This document shows positions 11,409-22,896 of a DNA stretch of 64,000 nt, one piece after another. The position numbers and the translations under genes are program-made. How positions within the stretch are numbered: the stretch's first letter is position 1; each line of letters starts with the position of its first letter. Below the pieces are notes generated by a model. It worked only from the letters and a program-made list of their open reading frames with translations, searched no databases and was not told where the DNA came from. The DNA comes from Adineta ricciae (Eukaryota > Rotifera > Eurotatoria > Adinetida > Adinetidae), in NCBI GenBank assembly GCA_905250025.1, contig CAJNOJ010000020.1, forward strand, positions 310,001-374,000, read 5' to 3'.

Positions 11409-13730
11409 ATGAATCTAGCTGTCCCGCTATCACCAACATCATCTAATTTCCATCGGTCGCATTCCGATCGTGATCTACTAGCAACTGAACGTCGTTTAAC
11501 ACGTGCTCATCTAAATAGTTCTTCATCATCGTCAAATCTTACCTCACAATCAACGCTTTCAGCAGTACCATCATCTCCTCCACCGACATCGACTATATCA
11601 AATCGTCTTCCATGGGATCGCTTACAAAAATGGCTATATGGTATCGCGGTTGTCACATTCGATCTGGAACTAGGCCAGTCCGTCGAACTTCTTCTGCCTA
11701 GTCATTGTAAATTGACCGATAAAGAAAAGTTAAATCTATCTTACTTAGCATTTCCTGATACCAATTCCACATCGCTCGGTGATTTCCAATACCATTTTCG
11801 TCTTAGTCATGAATCGTCATCAAATTTAACAACATATTACCAAAACTATAATTCTACCGTACCAGCACCGTTGCAAGTCGACAATAATGTTCTATTTGGT
11901 TATGTAAATTTTCGTCAAATACGCGATAAGTCAATCAAACGTGGTTTTTTTCAAAAATCTTTCGTTGTTTTATCGAAACTACCATTCATCCAGTTGTTTC
12001 TAACGATTGTCAGTCATCTTGCCAAGAACTTTTTTGACCATGGTCCAGCAAGTCTAGAGGCATGTTGCCATTTGATGGATCATCAATGGCCAGAGCTTGA
12101 GCCTGGCAAAACCTTACTATTACCTCTATTAGATATTGTACTTCAAGTACGCATTCCAACACACGGCGATAAACCATTCTCTTCATCAGATATCAATCAA
12201 TTCCGTTCGATTGTTGATGGAACACAAGCAATAAACGCCAATCAAAATTCCACTAGTCATTCATGGAAATTTCCTATTGATGATGACACAGAATTGGATG
12301 GATCATCAAAGAATGATTCTGAACAAGAGGTAAACATTGTACTCCTGTTTCTTTCTCACATTGATTTACTTTAGATAACAAGTAGCAACAGTACCACTAG
12401 TGATTCATTGCCAAAATATGAACAACAATTACCTTGTCTTATTCCATATCTCTACGATGTGAATACATATCAAGCTTTGTCAGGCGTGCTAGAACACATT
12501 CAACTTCTTTGGGAATTGATTTTATTGAATGAACCAATTGCTATTCTGGGCAGTTTTCCAACAAAATGTTCTCAAACTGTACAAGCACTAGGTAAATGCC
12601 ATTGTTTCTCTATCAATGAAAGTCAAACTTCTCTTTTAGTTCACATTATATGGCCATTGAGATATGCATCGGATTATCGTCCATTTTTTACGATACACAA
12701 TAGTGAATTTCACCAAATAACGTTTAATTCATCAACAAAACCCTCATTACCGCCACCGAAGATTATCATAGGCGTCACGAATCCATTCTTTGCCAAACTT
12801 CTCCATCAATGGCCACATATCATTCGTATCGATGATGCGCACGAGAAAATCAAAGCTAAACACGAAAAATTTCTTCTTGTCGAACACGACGAAGATAATC
12901 TGTCTATGAATGAACTCGAAGAGAGCCTTGAATTGTCTTCTTCTCCTCAAGCACAACAAATCAAAACCAAGAAAAAGATTTCCACTACATCAAAACCATT
13001 CAAACCTACTCACACATTCCAAGCCAATTCTTCGCATTTAACTTTCGACATGAAAGTTGGCTTATACACAAAATATAAAACATACTTACAACGCGACAAA
13101 ACTATCCTAAAAAAACTCCAGTCAACCAATTCTCAGCAACGTCCTGACACAGTGCAAAACGCTTTTCTACGTCGATTTTTCTTAGAATTAACTCAGAGTT
13201 TCATCATTCCACTTGAAAGTTATTTTACTAGTCTCTTACCATTGAAACGCTTCTATCAAGCAGGTCACGCACCACCATCTATAAAAGAATTCGACAACGA
13301 AGAATTTCTGAAAAGATTAGATCAATACGGTCCACAATTAACGTCAGGTTTAAAAGGCAATTGGAAGGATTTATATAAACATTTCCTTTCGACGCCAAAC
13401 TTTCGACTTTGGTTAACGAATCGTCGACAAGAGGCAACAGCCATTATCTACTGTGAGCATATCAAAACTATTGCCAATTGTCGTTTGGAACAAGACTTGA
13501 ATCTTTCACAAATGGATGAACTCAAACTGATTGATTTAGTGATTAAATTCAAAGACTTAATTCAACAGTTAGAAACGAAAAACGACGAACGCTTGATCAC
13601 AATTGATTCTGGACTTCGAAGTGATTGTTTAGAAAAATTAAAGATGAAATTGAAGTTGATTATTGATGAAAACTTATCTGATGACATGAAAGTTCTGTTC
13701 AATATACCTCGTCGAATATCTTCGACTTGA
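11409..13730 (+). CDS. DENND6: DENN domain Rab GEF, DENND6 (FAM116) type
   Basis: Three exons (11409-12329, 12375-12591, 12640-13730) give 742 residues; vertebrate DENND6A has about 608. The tripartite DENN module is clear: LPWDRLQKWL..VVTFDLELGQ (uDENN), then the core motifs VKRGFFQKS-like (IKRGFFQKSFVVLSKLPF), WPLRYASDYRPFFTIHNSEF and GVTNPFFAKLLHQWPHI, and the dDENN ending with LTQSFIIPLE. The family activates Rab14 on recycling endosomes. The start at 11409 was chosen because an acceptor-like TTTTTAG lies just before it. An earlier ATG at 11385 would add an unlikely leader. The second intron is 48 nt with no in-frame stop (see findings). Extra length comes from a Ser-rich N-terminus and a charged insert near 12840-13010. 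Confidence 0.92.
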
Positions 13731-14101
13731 TCGTTTTCTTTTTTTCGTCTCTTCTGCAATAACTTTCGTGTTTTTTTCTTCTTTTTTGAATATCGAAATA
13801 CTCATTAGTTTACACGTGTTTTCTTTTTATTGAAACATAAGAGAAAATATCTACTTGTAAAGTAACAACAAGCAATTGCTCAAAATATTATTTTTTAGAT
13901 GTTCTTGGACAGATTCGGATTGATTTGATTGGCCAGTCGTAGTACGGTAAAAGGTCAGTATCTTATCAATAGAATAATCATGTTTTCTTTTTCAGATTGG
14001 CTGTAAAAAGTAGAAACGGACTTATTCGATAATCTCAAACGTAACTGCTGTGAAATGATTGATATAGTTTATTAAAGCAGCATTTTCTACAGCTAATAAT
14101 A
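13731..14101. other. Intergenic stretch, no gene seen
   Basis: 3' end of DENND6 and upstream region of the ATMIN-like gene. A CCAAT-like element in inverted orientation (TTGATTGGCC) is near 13924. No ORF or RNA gene stands out. Confidence 0.45.
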
Positions 14102-15873
14102 ATGATTAGTTGTCAGATAAATCAATACAATAAGCACACGGAACTGAACTGTTCATTAGAATGTATAACACCCACCTGTAGTGAACTGAATTATGAAACC
14201 AGTCAAGTTAAATGTCCACATAAAGACAAAGATCAGTCGTCTGACAAATGTCAGAAATTATTCAAGAACATCATGGCACTCAATGTTCATTTACAAATGT
14301 ATCACAAAGAAACAGGAATAACAACAGTGAGTGATTCGATTGTTTCTCACCAGGTTTCACGCCGATGCTTTCAGGCTTCTCATAAATATACATCACGTGT
14401 CGGTCGATACCATTGTCCAATCGAAGATTGCACATTCTATTGTCACTGTAACAAAAATCATGCCCAATCAATGTCATTTTCAAACTTCAATGCCGTACGA
14501 TTAGTGAGTAGAGAGAAGAGAAGAGAAAAGATATTTTTCTTTACAAACGGTCATGATTCTCTAGCATTACTTACGGCAACATGGTTTGAAGAAAGAGCAC
14601 TGTTTAAAATGTCTGAAATCGTTTGGTCTGCATCAAGATTTGATTGCCCATGAGAAAATGTTCGTACGAGTTGATTAAGAAATATATTTTTCTGACCGGT
14701 AATTTCTAGTTGTGGTATTCAATGTCCATTTGCTTGTTCAACGTGTGGCCAACAATTTCAAAACCGAACGAGTTTACGTCGACATCAATTGAAATATCAT
14801 TTAGACATAGCTAATGAATCTCAAAACGATGGTTCTATGATAATAAAGTAAAGATAACTCATTGAAATCTTCATCACATCTTTCTTCATTGCAGTTCACT
14901 TCCTTCTTCAACTAAAACCAACGAACGTCGAAAGCGACCAAGTCGCCGTCGACCAATTCCTCCCGATCAAATAGAATTTTCGCGTCAGAACATTCCTTCT
15001 CATCATCCAGTTACTATCAATCCACTTGCTCTCGAATTACTCAAACATTTCAATACGGAAACGATTCCTAACTCTTCATCAACATCAACCATCCTTAATT
15101 CAGCAAACGTATGTGAATCCGATAGTGATAAGGCAACTCAAACATACACGCGCGTCTCCGTGGGCACTGAATGTTGTTCCCTAACAAGCACAGATCTGAC
15201 TTTACCACGATTGATTCCTATCAAAACAATGGAGCAAAAATCTAGTCAAACGCAAAGTCGTATTCGAATGTATAAAAAACGTACACGAAATTCCACTAAG
15301 AAAACAACCACAATATCCACAACGACCGATGATGATCTGTCATCAAGGACATTTTACAATACGTCAACGAACGTCTTCAATGCATCAACAATGACACAAT
15401 GGGATAATGTGCCTGTTAATGATATGGAAACTCAAATATCTTCTTCGACACATTCCGATATGTCAATCCAAACCGTTGGTCATATTTCCAATCTTCTCGA
15501 TTATCCATCGGAAAACAACCATAGTGTCATCGTGCAAACCTTGCCGATCTCGATGACGTCAACGCAAATGCAAACCATAAGTGAACATCCAATTGAACAA
15601 CCGACTAATCAATACGAAGGTTATCTTTTACCATATCAGGAATCTGTTGGTACATCTTGCTTCCTCGATGAATTCTTACTGGATGACCTGTCGAAAAATG
15701 ATTCGTCGTCGTCTGTTTTATTCGATTTCGATGCCATGGATTTACTTGATCTAATCGATAATGGTACTCAGACGTATCCACTAATAACATCGCACGAAAC
15801 ACAAACAATGACCAACTGGGAAACGATGCTATTAAACGAAGATGAATGGATTCGATCAATGACAAATAATTGA
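14102..15873 (+). CDS. ATMIN: ATMIN/ASCIZ-like zinc-finger protein with LC8-binding TQT motifs
   Basis: Four exons (14102-14503, 14565-14659, 14710-14847, 14895-15873) give 537 residues; human ATMIN has 823. The N-terminal half holds C2H2 fingers, including YHCPIEDCTF, which corresponds to human YCCPIEGC, and HGLKKEHCLKCLKSFG. The C-terminal half is a disordered SQ/TQ-rich region with repeated TQT-type motifs (KATQTYT, NGTQTYP, HETQTMT and others), ending ETQTMTNWETMLLNEDEW, which parallels the human end. In vertebrates ATMIN drives transcription of the dynein light chain DYNLL1 and is inhibited when LC8 binds the TQT motifs. It was also reported as an ATM cofactor. The donor after exon 2 (GTTCGT) is non-consensus. 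PNKP follows on the same strand after 122 bp. Confidence 0.85.
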
Positions 15874-15995
15874 ATAGTTTCTCTTGTTTTCTTTGTGCTC
15901 AGATTTTGTATTGATTCTTTTCCCTCTAGTTTTTTTTTCTTTTTGGAAAAATATATCTCTCACACAAATATTCTCATCTAGATAAACAAAAAGAA

Positions 15996-18296
15996 ATGTC
16001 CTCGGCTACCGTCGTTAAGTTGATTTCTGATGATTCAGAATATCCAAATTTACAAGTACAATCAACGGATTCGAAAACATTAATTGTCGGACGAAATGAA
16101 TTGAGTAAAATAAAGTCAACACGATGTGCGAGACAGCAAGGTATTTCTAACTTGTCGAAGAACGCTAACATCGATTTGCTTTCTAGTTGCTCTTCATATC
16201 GAAGATGACAACCACGTCTACATCGAACAACTTGGCGCAAATACGTCATTTGTAAATGAAATACCGATAGATTCGAAGAAGCGACAGTTATTACATGATG
16301 GTGATAAACTTCAGTTGGTCGAAAATGAACATTGCTATACGATTCGAATTGATCCATACGTGACAGTTCAACCAACATTGAAAAGACAAAACACAGATGA
16401 TAACGGAGCTCAGCAGACGTCTATGAAGAGACCAAAACCATCGGCGAATAGTCAAAATGTGGAAGATGATGATGACGATGATTCAGCGGAAGAAAATCGT
16501 TTAGCCTGGATTCAACAACAACTCAATGCTTTGCAAGAAAATGCCACTCAACCGTATTGAACTTATCACAAACATTATTTGTATTTCATCCCCATTCTCT
16601 TGTAGAACACAACCACCATCACAACTACCGTCAGTGACTACGGCAACATCGAAAGATCTGTGGGAAAAACCTTACAAGGGCCTTGAAGTATTCACTTCGA
16701 AAGGAGTGATCAGTAGCGAAAAAGTAGTTTTTTAAAGAATAATATTCTTTTATCATTGCTTTTGATGATAGATCGCTGCTTTTGACATGGACGGGACGAT
16801 CATTCTCACGAAATCTGGTAAAGTACATCCAACCGATGAAAATGATTGGCGTATTGGATTTGATACATGTTTCAAAAAACTTAAACAATTACATACAGAT
16901 CATTATAAAATTGTTGTCTTCACCAATCAGCGTGGTTTAATGAAAGCAGCATCGACAGACAATTTTCGAAAAAAAATTCAATTTATTCAACAGAAGTTAA
17001 ACGTTCCTATGCAAGTAATTAAAAAAAAAGATTTGCTTTTTGTTCTGACAGAACATCGATGATATCCGTAGGTATTTGTTGCAATTCACCCCGGCCGTTA
17101 CCGAAAGCCATGTATTGGTTCATGGTTACTTTTGCAATCCAAAGTAAAACGTCTTTTCAACTTACTCTCGCCTTCGACCGATTTATTCTAGTACAATGAT
17201 GGTATTCAGATCGATAAAAGCAAATCATTCTATGTAGGCGGTAAGATTGGATGTAGATGGTATTTCCTGATCGTCTAGACCTATTTTTTGGTTGCAGATG
17301 CTGCCGGTCGTCCCGATAAATGGCGAGCGAAAGCGAAAAAAGATCATTCGTGTGCCGATCGTCTCGTAAGACACTGGAAGATTTGCATTCGCATCGTTGT
17401 CTCCTATTATTTAGTTTGCTATCAATGTTGGTTTAAAATTCTACACTCCAGAAGAATATTTCCTCGGATTAAACAAAGCTAATTACGAAATGCCAAAATT
17501 TGAGCCAGTATGTTTTCCATTTGCGAAAAGAAACTTAACAAACATTGACATATTCATGTAGAAAGCTCTTCGATCAATCTTATCACTTGTAGAACCAACC
17601 ACTGGTTCCCTGACATCGGATAAAGTCGAACTTATTGTTATGTGTGGACTTCCAGCATGTACGTTTTTAGCCGTTCTTCGGCAGAAACATGATGTTTGTT
17701 TATTTAGCGGGTAAAAGTTGGTTTGTTAAAAAGCACATTGTATCGCATAAATACGAATATATTAATCGAGTAAGTCGGTCGTATGAGTACTGAGTATAAA
17801 ATTTGATCTGTAGGACGAAGTTGGTACTTGGCAAAAATGCGTCAAAATGGCTGAAACAGCGCTGAGTAAACAACAAAGTGCGATCATTGACAACACTAAT
17901 CTTGATAAAGAATCTCGACAAAGGTAGATAAACATTCCAATGTTTTAGTACATCCTTGATTTCCTGTAGATATGTCGAGGTGGCCAAGAAGTTCCAAGTT
18001 CCATGTCGATGTTTTATCATGAATGTATCACTTGAACATGCGAAACACAACAATCTCGTAAGTCACTGATTGTCAGAAAACTCGATTGTGAATTTGCTTT
18101 CTAGTTTCGACAAATGATCGGTGCAGATGATGCTCATAAAGATGTTAACGATATTGTGATCATGGGTGCCAACAAACGTTATGTTAAACCAACATTAGAT
18201 GAAGGTTTTTCGGAAATTCTTACAATCAATATGCAACCTCTATTCGATGACCAAGAGTTAGAAGAGTTGTACTATCAATATATTCTCGACAAATAG
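15996..18296 (+). CDS. PNKP: Polynucleotide kinase 3'-phosphatase
   Basis: Thirteen exons, all in phase, give 567 residues: 15996-16140, 16187-16553, 16606-16723, 16772-17014, 17072-17143, 17192-17240, 17298-17365, 17415-17507, 17562-17658, 17708-17769, 17814-17923, 17970-18057 and 18105-18296. The architecture matches animal PNKP. An FHA domain ([18 protein letters not shown]) comes first, then an acidic linker, a HAD phosphatase with DMDGT and FVGDAAGRP, and a P-loop kinase with GLPASGKS, where the Walker A codons are split by an intron. The enzyme repairs 3'-phosphate and 5'-hydroxyl DNA ends for base-excision and strand-break repair in the nucleus. All catalytic motifs are intact. AATAAA directly follows the stop (18301-18306). 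Confidence 0.95.
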
Positions 18297-18550
18297 TAAT
18301 AATAAATAGCAAATCTTATTTTTCTTATTAACTACTGCAAAAAATACCATATTTATTAAATGTTTCTTAGTTTTTGTTTTCTATCTAAATCTTGACAACA
18401 AATATCGAAAGAGAGAACAGACCTTAAATGTACGAGAATTGCATGAAGATAAAAGAAAAGAGAGAACACTTTATGAAAGACTAAAATAAAACACACTGTA
18501 ATGTTTCTGAGGGAAACGACGACAACAACAACAGCAACACCGAGATATTC

Positions 18551-21323
18551 TTAATTATTCTGATGATTCATCAACGAGCGTTTGACTTCCAATTGATTAT
18601 TTTCTGTTTCGACGGCAGCGGAAATATCTAGAGTGGTTTTCGATGACATTCGAGGTAAGACGAGTGGACACTGTTCTTTTCCATTGGAGATTTGCGTCAT
18701 TTTCCATAACAAATCATAAGCTATCTCTTCGCTCACAACTGAATCGTGTTTGTACGCTGGGTGATGCGTGACAAAGTGACGCATCCACGTCGCATTTGTC
18801 ATTAATTTGCCTTGAACGAGAACAAGATTTCATTGGTTAATGCATAACTTTTACGGAACATACCAGAAGCACGTTTACTGATTAAAAGCAGATATTGATT
18901 GATCGTGCATCGTGTATCAGCATCGACTTCAATGTTAGACAAGTAATCTTGAATAATTTTCAAAAGGCCAACAAATTCATTCTATCGACGTGAAATTTAC
19001 ATGTATATTTAAAGTATTCAAAGGATGTGTATTTACCGATCCATTGATAATTTCATTAATTGTCATAAGACGATGTTCACATTCATTTTCTTGTGTGTAT
19101 GGTTGTTGTACGGATGCCATACACGGCGTTTCAGGTGTTTGTTCTAAAACGAACACCGGCAATGAACTTCATCAATGTCAATGATCAATTCTTACTAGTT
19201 GACAGGCATTTTCTAAAATGAAATTTTTCAGTCCGCAATGCATCACGTCGTTGCGCTGATTGCATATTCTCATCAACCTACAAGTAGATCTATTTAGTGA
19301 ACATGAATATGATTCCTATTCGAATGTACATTTGAAATCGGGATAAGTAGATTCAGATTGTATGTCATAATCGCTCGTGTTAGCAAGACAATGAAGGTAA
19401 CCAATGCCGCATTCTCGAAATCAGTCATTTGTAACTAAGGAAGCAGAACAAAAGTAGTTGTGAAGAAGATCGAAATAGTCGAGGTTACCTCTGATGGACG
19501 AAATTCAACGCGCCAACCGATGTCACTATTCACTGGAGGTGGCTTAAATCGCATCGATTGCCAGTTTGTGGAATTGATATTCTAGATGACGAGCAAATGT
19601 GTATCTCTTTTTCTGTTATTGAAATCGTATAGTGTTACTTCGAAATGGTCAGTATCTTGTGTATCATCTAAGTAAATTTTTTCTTCGAATACAGTCAACG
19701 TATCACGAATGAACAAATGAGCTATGTGTTGAGCTAATATGGGATCGATACCTAAACAATATATGTGATGAAAACGAACGAGTAGACTTTGTTTTTTGCT
19801 ACCGTTCTCAGTAAGTTTATGAAAGACATCTGCATCTTGCACCACTTCTTCATCGTTGTAAATCGCACTATCTGGTGAGATGTAGCAATCGACACTTGAG
19901 TAACGAGATTTCGGTATGCGAAATCGTTCATTCTTCAAAGGCTAGAAGAGACCGATATTGTTTATAAGAGAGAGAATAAAGTGGGTTAGTGTTTGTATTA
20001 CTTCAAATCCACGTTCTTCGGCTGTTCGATCATCTACCATTGCGCAGAGAACATTCCAGCGACAGTCAATTTCAGTTAAATAACCACGCCAAATCGGTGA
20101 GGTAGCACTCAAAGCCAACTAGAAACAATTCACACAGTAGGAATACGATATGAAAACTTCAATTTACTATAATCGGAGTTAGTGGGGTTAGTTGATCATA
20201 AAGAAATCGTGCTTCATCAATGGATTGTGCTTGAAAAGTCACTTGAAGACAGCAGCAGCCCATACCTAAGCCCATCGCATCGAGATAGATATGATCTTCG
20301 ACGGCCGCTGAGTCCGATGCCCCACCATCATCACCGTAGACTGATAGATCTTCGATGAATGGTCGAGGTGTGTTTTCATCAATAAAAACTACAATACACA
20401 AAGGTGATGGAAAGACGTTTGTCATGTAATTCTGAACATACTTGGAACATTGAGAGCAACTTTAGATTTACGTCGCATGCGAATGTTTCGTGTTAATGTT
20501 CTTCAATAGAAGAGAATTTATTTCGTTACTGAGAAAGAAGATGAAATTACTTGAAGCGTGGATGATCGGGAAAGATAACTTCATCCGGAAAGAAGAGGGA
20601 AGCAGATGAGGATGTACCTGGTGTTGGCTTATGCTGCGGCCAGGTAAAATTTGGACAGCCATTACTACAACAAAGACATATGTGGAATATTTTTAGTATC
20701 AACATTCTTACCGTGGAAAGTTCGAAGTACTAAGTACATATTCATCTTTTCCAAGTAATTCTTGACCTTGTTGCCGTCGTAGGCGCATGTTAGCTTCAAC
20801 CATATTAAAATGGACAGGTAAATGCCCATATGGTTTACCTGGTGTACCCTCAATCATGTAATCCTAGGAGAAAAAGAAAATTAATGACACACATTGTATT
20901 CATGACTCACTGCATACTCTGGTCGCCATAATGTCGTGCAATCACTGAAATACAAACGTTTGTTCCTTTATGATTTCGATCTAAACTCATTGTTGAATAC
21001 TCACTCTGGATTTTCATGTTCAGGTTCCATAAGTTTTGGCAAGATTTCATGAGCTCGAAGTACCAGTTGAGCTCTTTTGTTCTCATGATCGAAACGTACC
21101 ATGAGAAATTCCACCTAAAATATTCGAAATATGTGCTTCTAAAAAAAAATAACTTCTTTTTCGAGTGTCATACTTCATCACCCCATTTCAAACAATCATT
21201 CCGGCGATCTTTAAGCTTCTTATAGATATGCAGGAATTGTTCGATACCATGGTCGCGGATATATTGAGCATATTTCTTCGTTTCTTCCCAATCTAACGGA
21301 TGACCTTGGGTAAGTAGACCCAT
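18551..21323 (-). CDS. GCLC: Glutamate-cysteine ligase catalytic subunit
   Basis: Sixteen minus-strand exons close in phase to 657 residues (human 637). In transcript order: 21174-21323, 21005-21114, 20911-20944, 20712-20863, 20551-20664, 20442-20500, 20168-20388, 20002-20118, 19803-19941, 19639-19751, 19489-19581, 19330-19434, 19196-19277, 19037-19143, 18864-18981 and 18551-18810. It starts [16 protein letters not shown] and keeps the core motifs [61 protein letters not shown] and [18 protein letters not shown]. It makes gamma-glutamylcysteine, the limiting step of glutathione synthesis, in the cytosol. The ATG lies immediately after an acceptor-like TTATAG. It converges on PNKP with 254 bp between the stops. 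Confidence 0.96.
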
Positions 21324-22896
21324 CTATAATCAATTAATTAAAAATCTGTCAGAGCATCACACCATGTTGAACCATTTATATTCATATTTCAAAAAATGCT
21401 TCGTCACCGTGATTGTATACTGTTGTCATCATATCTATAGATTTAATTTTCTCTTTTTCCGCTGTGAATAATCATTTGAAAAAGAACAGTAAAAATCATT
21501 TTCATTTCTTCTTCAAAACAACGTACTCATGAAAGAAAAATGAAAAAATGAATCGAGTGCTTTGTTATTAGTGAAAGCGAACTAAAGACAGCTGTATGAC
21601 TCATGGCATTCTTGTGTTGTTGTCGAGCGAGTAGCGTAATTTAGTTTTCAGGTGGCGCCACCTTAAACATCCATTTCTATTGCCTAGTGGCAAAATCAAT
21701 ATATATTTTTATTTATTTTCTGTTCTGCTGAAAGCAAAATATACTGATATTGGTTTGAAATTCGGGAATTATAAGGATATGGATGAATGTCAACTTGGAA
21801 CCAGTGAGATCAGAGTTGAAACGCATTCTGAATTCTGAACGAACAAATAAAATCGATCGCTGAGATATACTACGTAAACTGACAGCTTCTCTGCCAAACT
21901 GAATTCTCCGCGACATCCAATTCATTCTTGGAATAAATCTTCTATGGCTTCTTTCTTATTCGTTTTGTCTAAATAAATGCGAAACTCTTTCTTTCATTTG
22001 CTCCTTTGAAATATCACAACAACGAACATTATTTCTTCAATCTTTGAATTTTTACTTCGAACGACATCATTCAAACTTTTGCAGATCTTAATCGTCGATG
22101 TAATAAACTCATTTGAACTTATATCAAATCGATCGAACTGACAAGGAGATGGTTGGAAAATGAAACATCTTTACAATTGATTTCTTCGAAACTATGTATT
22201 GAGAACATCAAGGACTTAATTCCAGTCGTGGAACAAACACTAAATCGTCAACTTTTATGCGTTAACTTTGCTTCATACTCAAATAAGTTTATTTCATCAA
22301 GAAATAGTCAACATTTTCTTACGATTCTCGTCAATTTTTATAAGGGATTATATATTCGATCAACAAACGACTTTTATTCACGGCTAACATCTACCCTCTA
22401 TGAAATGTGTTTAATTCATTAATAAGAATATCGAAGAACAATTTAGTAGGATGCATGCACATTTTCATTGAGATCAGCTTGAGGATGGGTCTGGAAAATG
22501 CGGGATAGGTGATGTCACCTCGTGCTTCACAGAAACCTTAGGGTGATGACCGTACTCAATAATCCACACGCTTTCAATTTCGCATCGATAGGAATGCATA
22601 CAATCAAGAATTCTTATTGTTGATGAACGGACTTTCAGAAAAAAATGCCTAGGGAGTACCAATCAACTCAAACCTTTTCGTTATAAAGGTCACAGAAATG
22701 CATTGTCATTCTTTGTTTCAGATGTGTAGAAGTAGTCTACTATTCAATCGTCTGTCGCCCTCTGTGCTCTTCGATGGACTCTTTTCTATCAGTCTTGATT
22801 GGCTGGTGGAAACTCTCAGTAATTATTTAGGATTGTATTAGCGACCAGTCATGCTCTGTTCTTATCAATAGTCTCTTTTCACAGATCTTTTTTTGT
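21324..22896. other. Intergenic stretch, no gene assigned
   Basis: Divergent upstream regions of GCLC (minus) and the DUF4246 gene (plus). A weak 89-codon plus-strand ORF (22153-22422) and a 62-codon minus ORF (22474-22662) have no recognisable similarity or splice context, so I do not call them. A perfect 14-bp palindrome is at 21650-21663. An inverted CCAAT (GATTGGCTGG) lies near 22796, about 100 bp before the next start codon. Confidence 0.45.
21650..21663. repeat. 14-bp perfect palindrome AGGTGGCGCCACCT
   Basis: Perfect GC-rich palindrome in an AT-rich promoter region 330 bp upstream of GCLC; with one mismatch it extends through flanking T and A runs to 22 bp. It contains two E2-box-like CACCT/AGGTG halves back to back. 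It could be a dimeric transcription factor site. Confidence 0.4.

Noticed and set aside
22153-22422. 89-codon plus ORF upstream of the DUF4246 gene
   Set aside because: Starts at TTG, no domain, no poly(A) context; could be a decayed fragment but there is no evidence.
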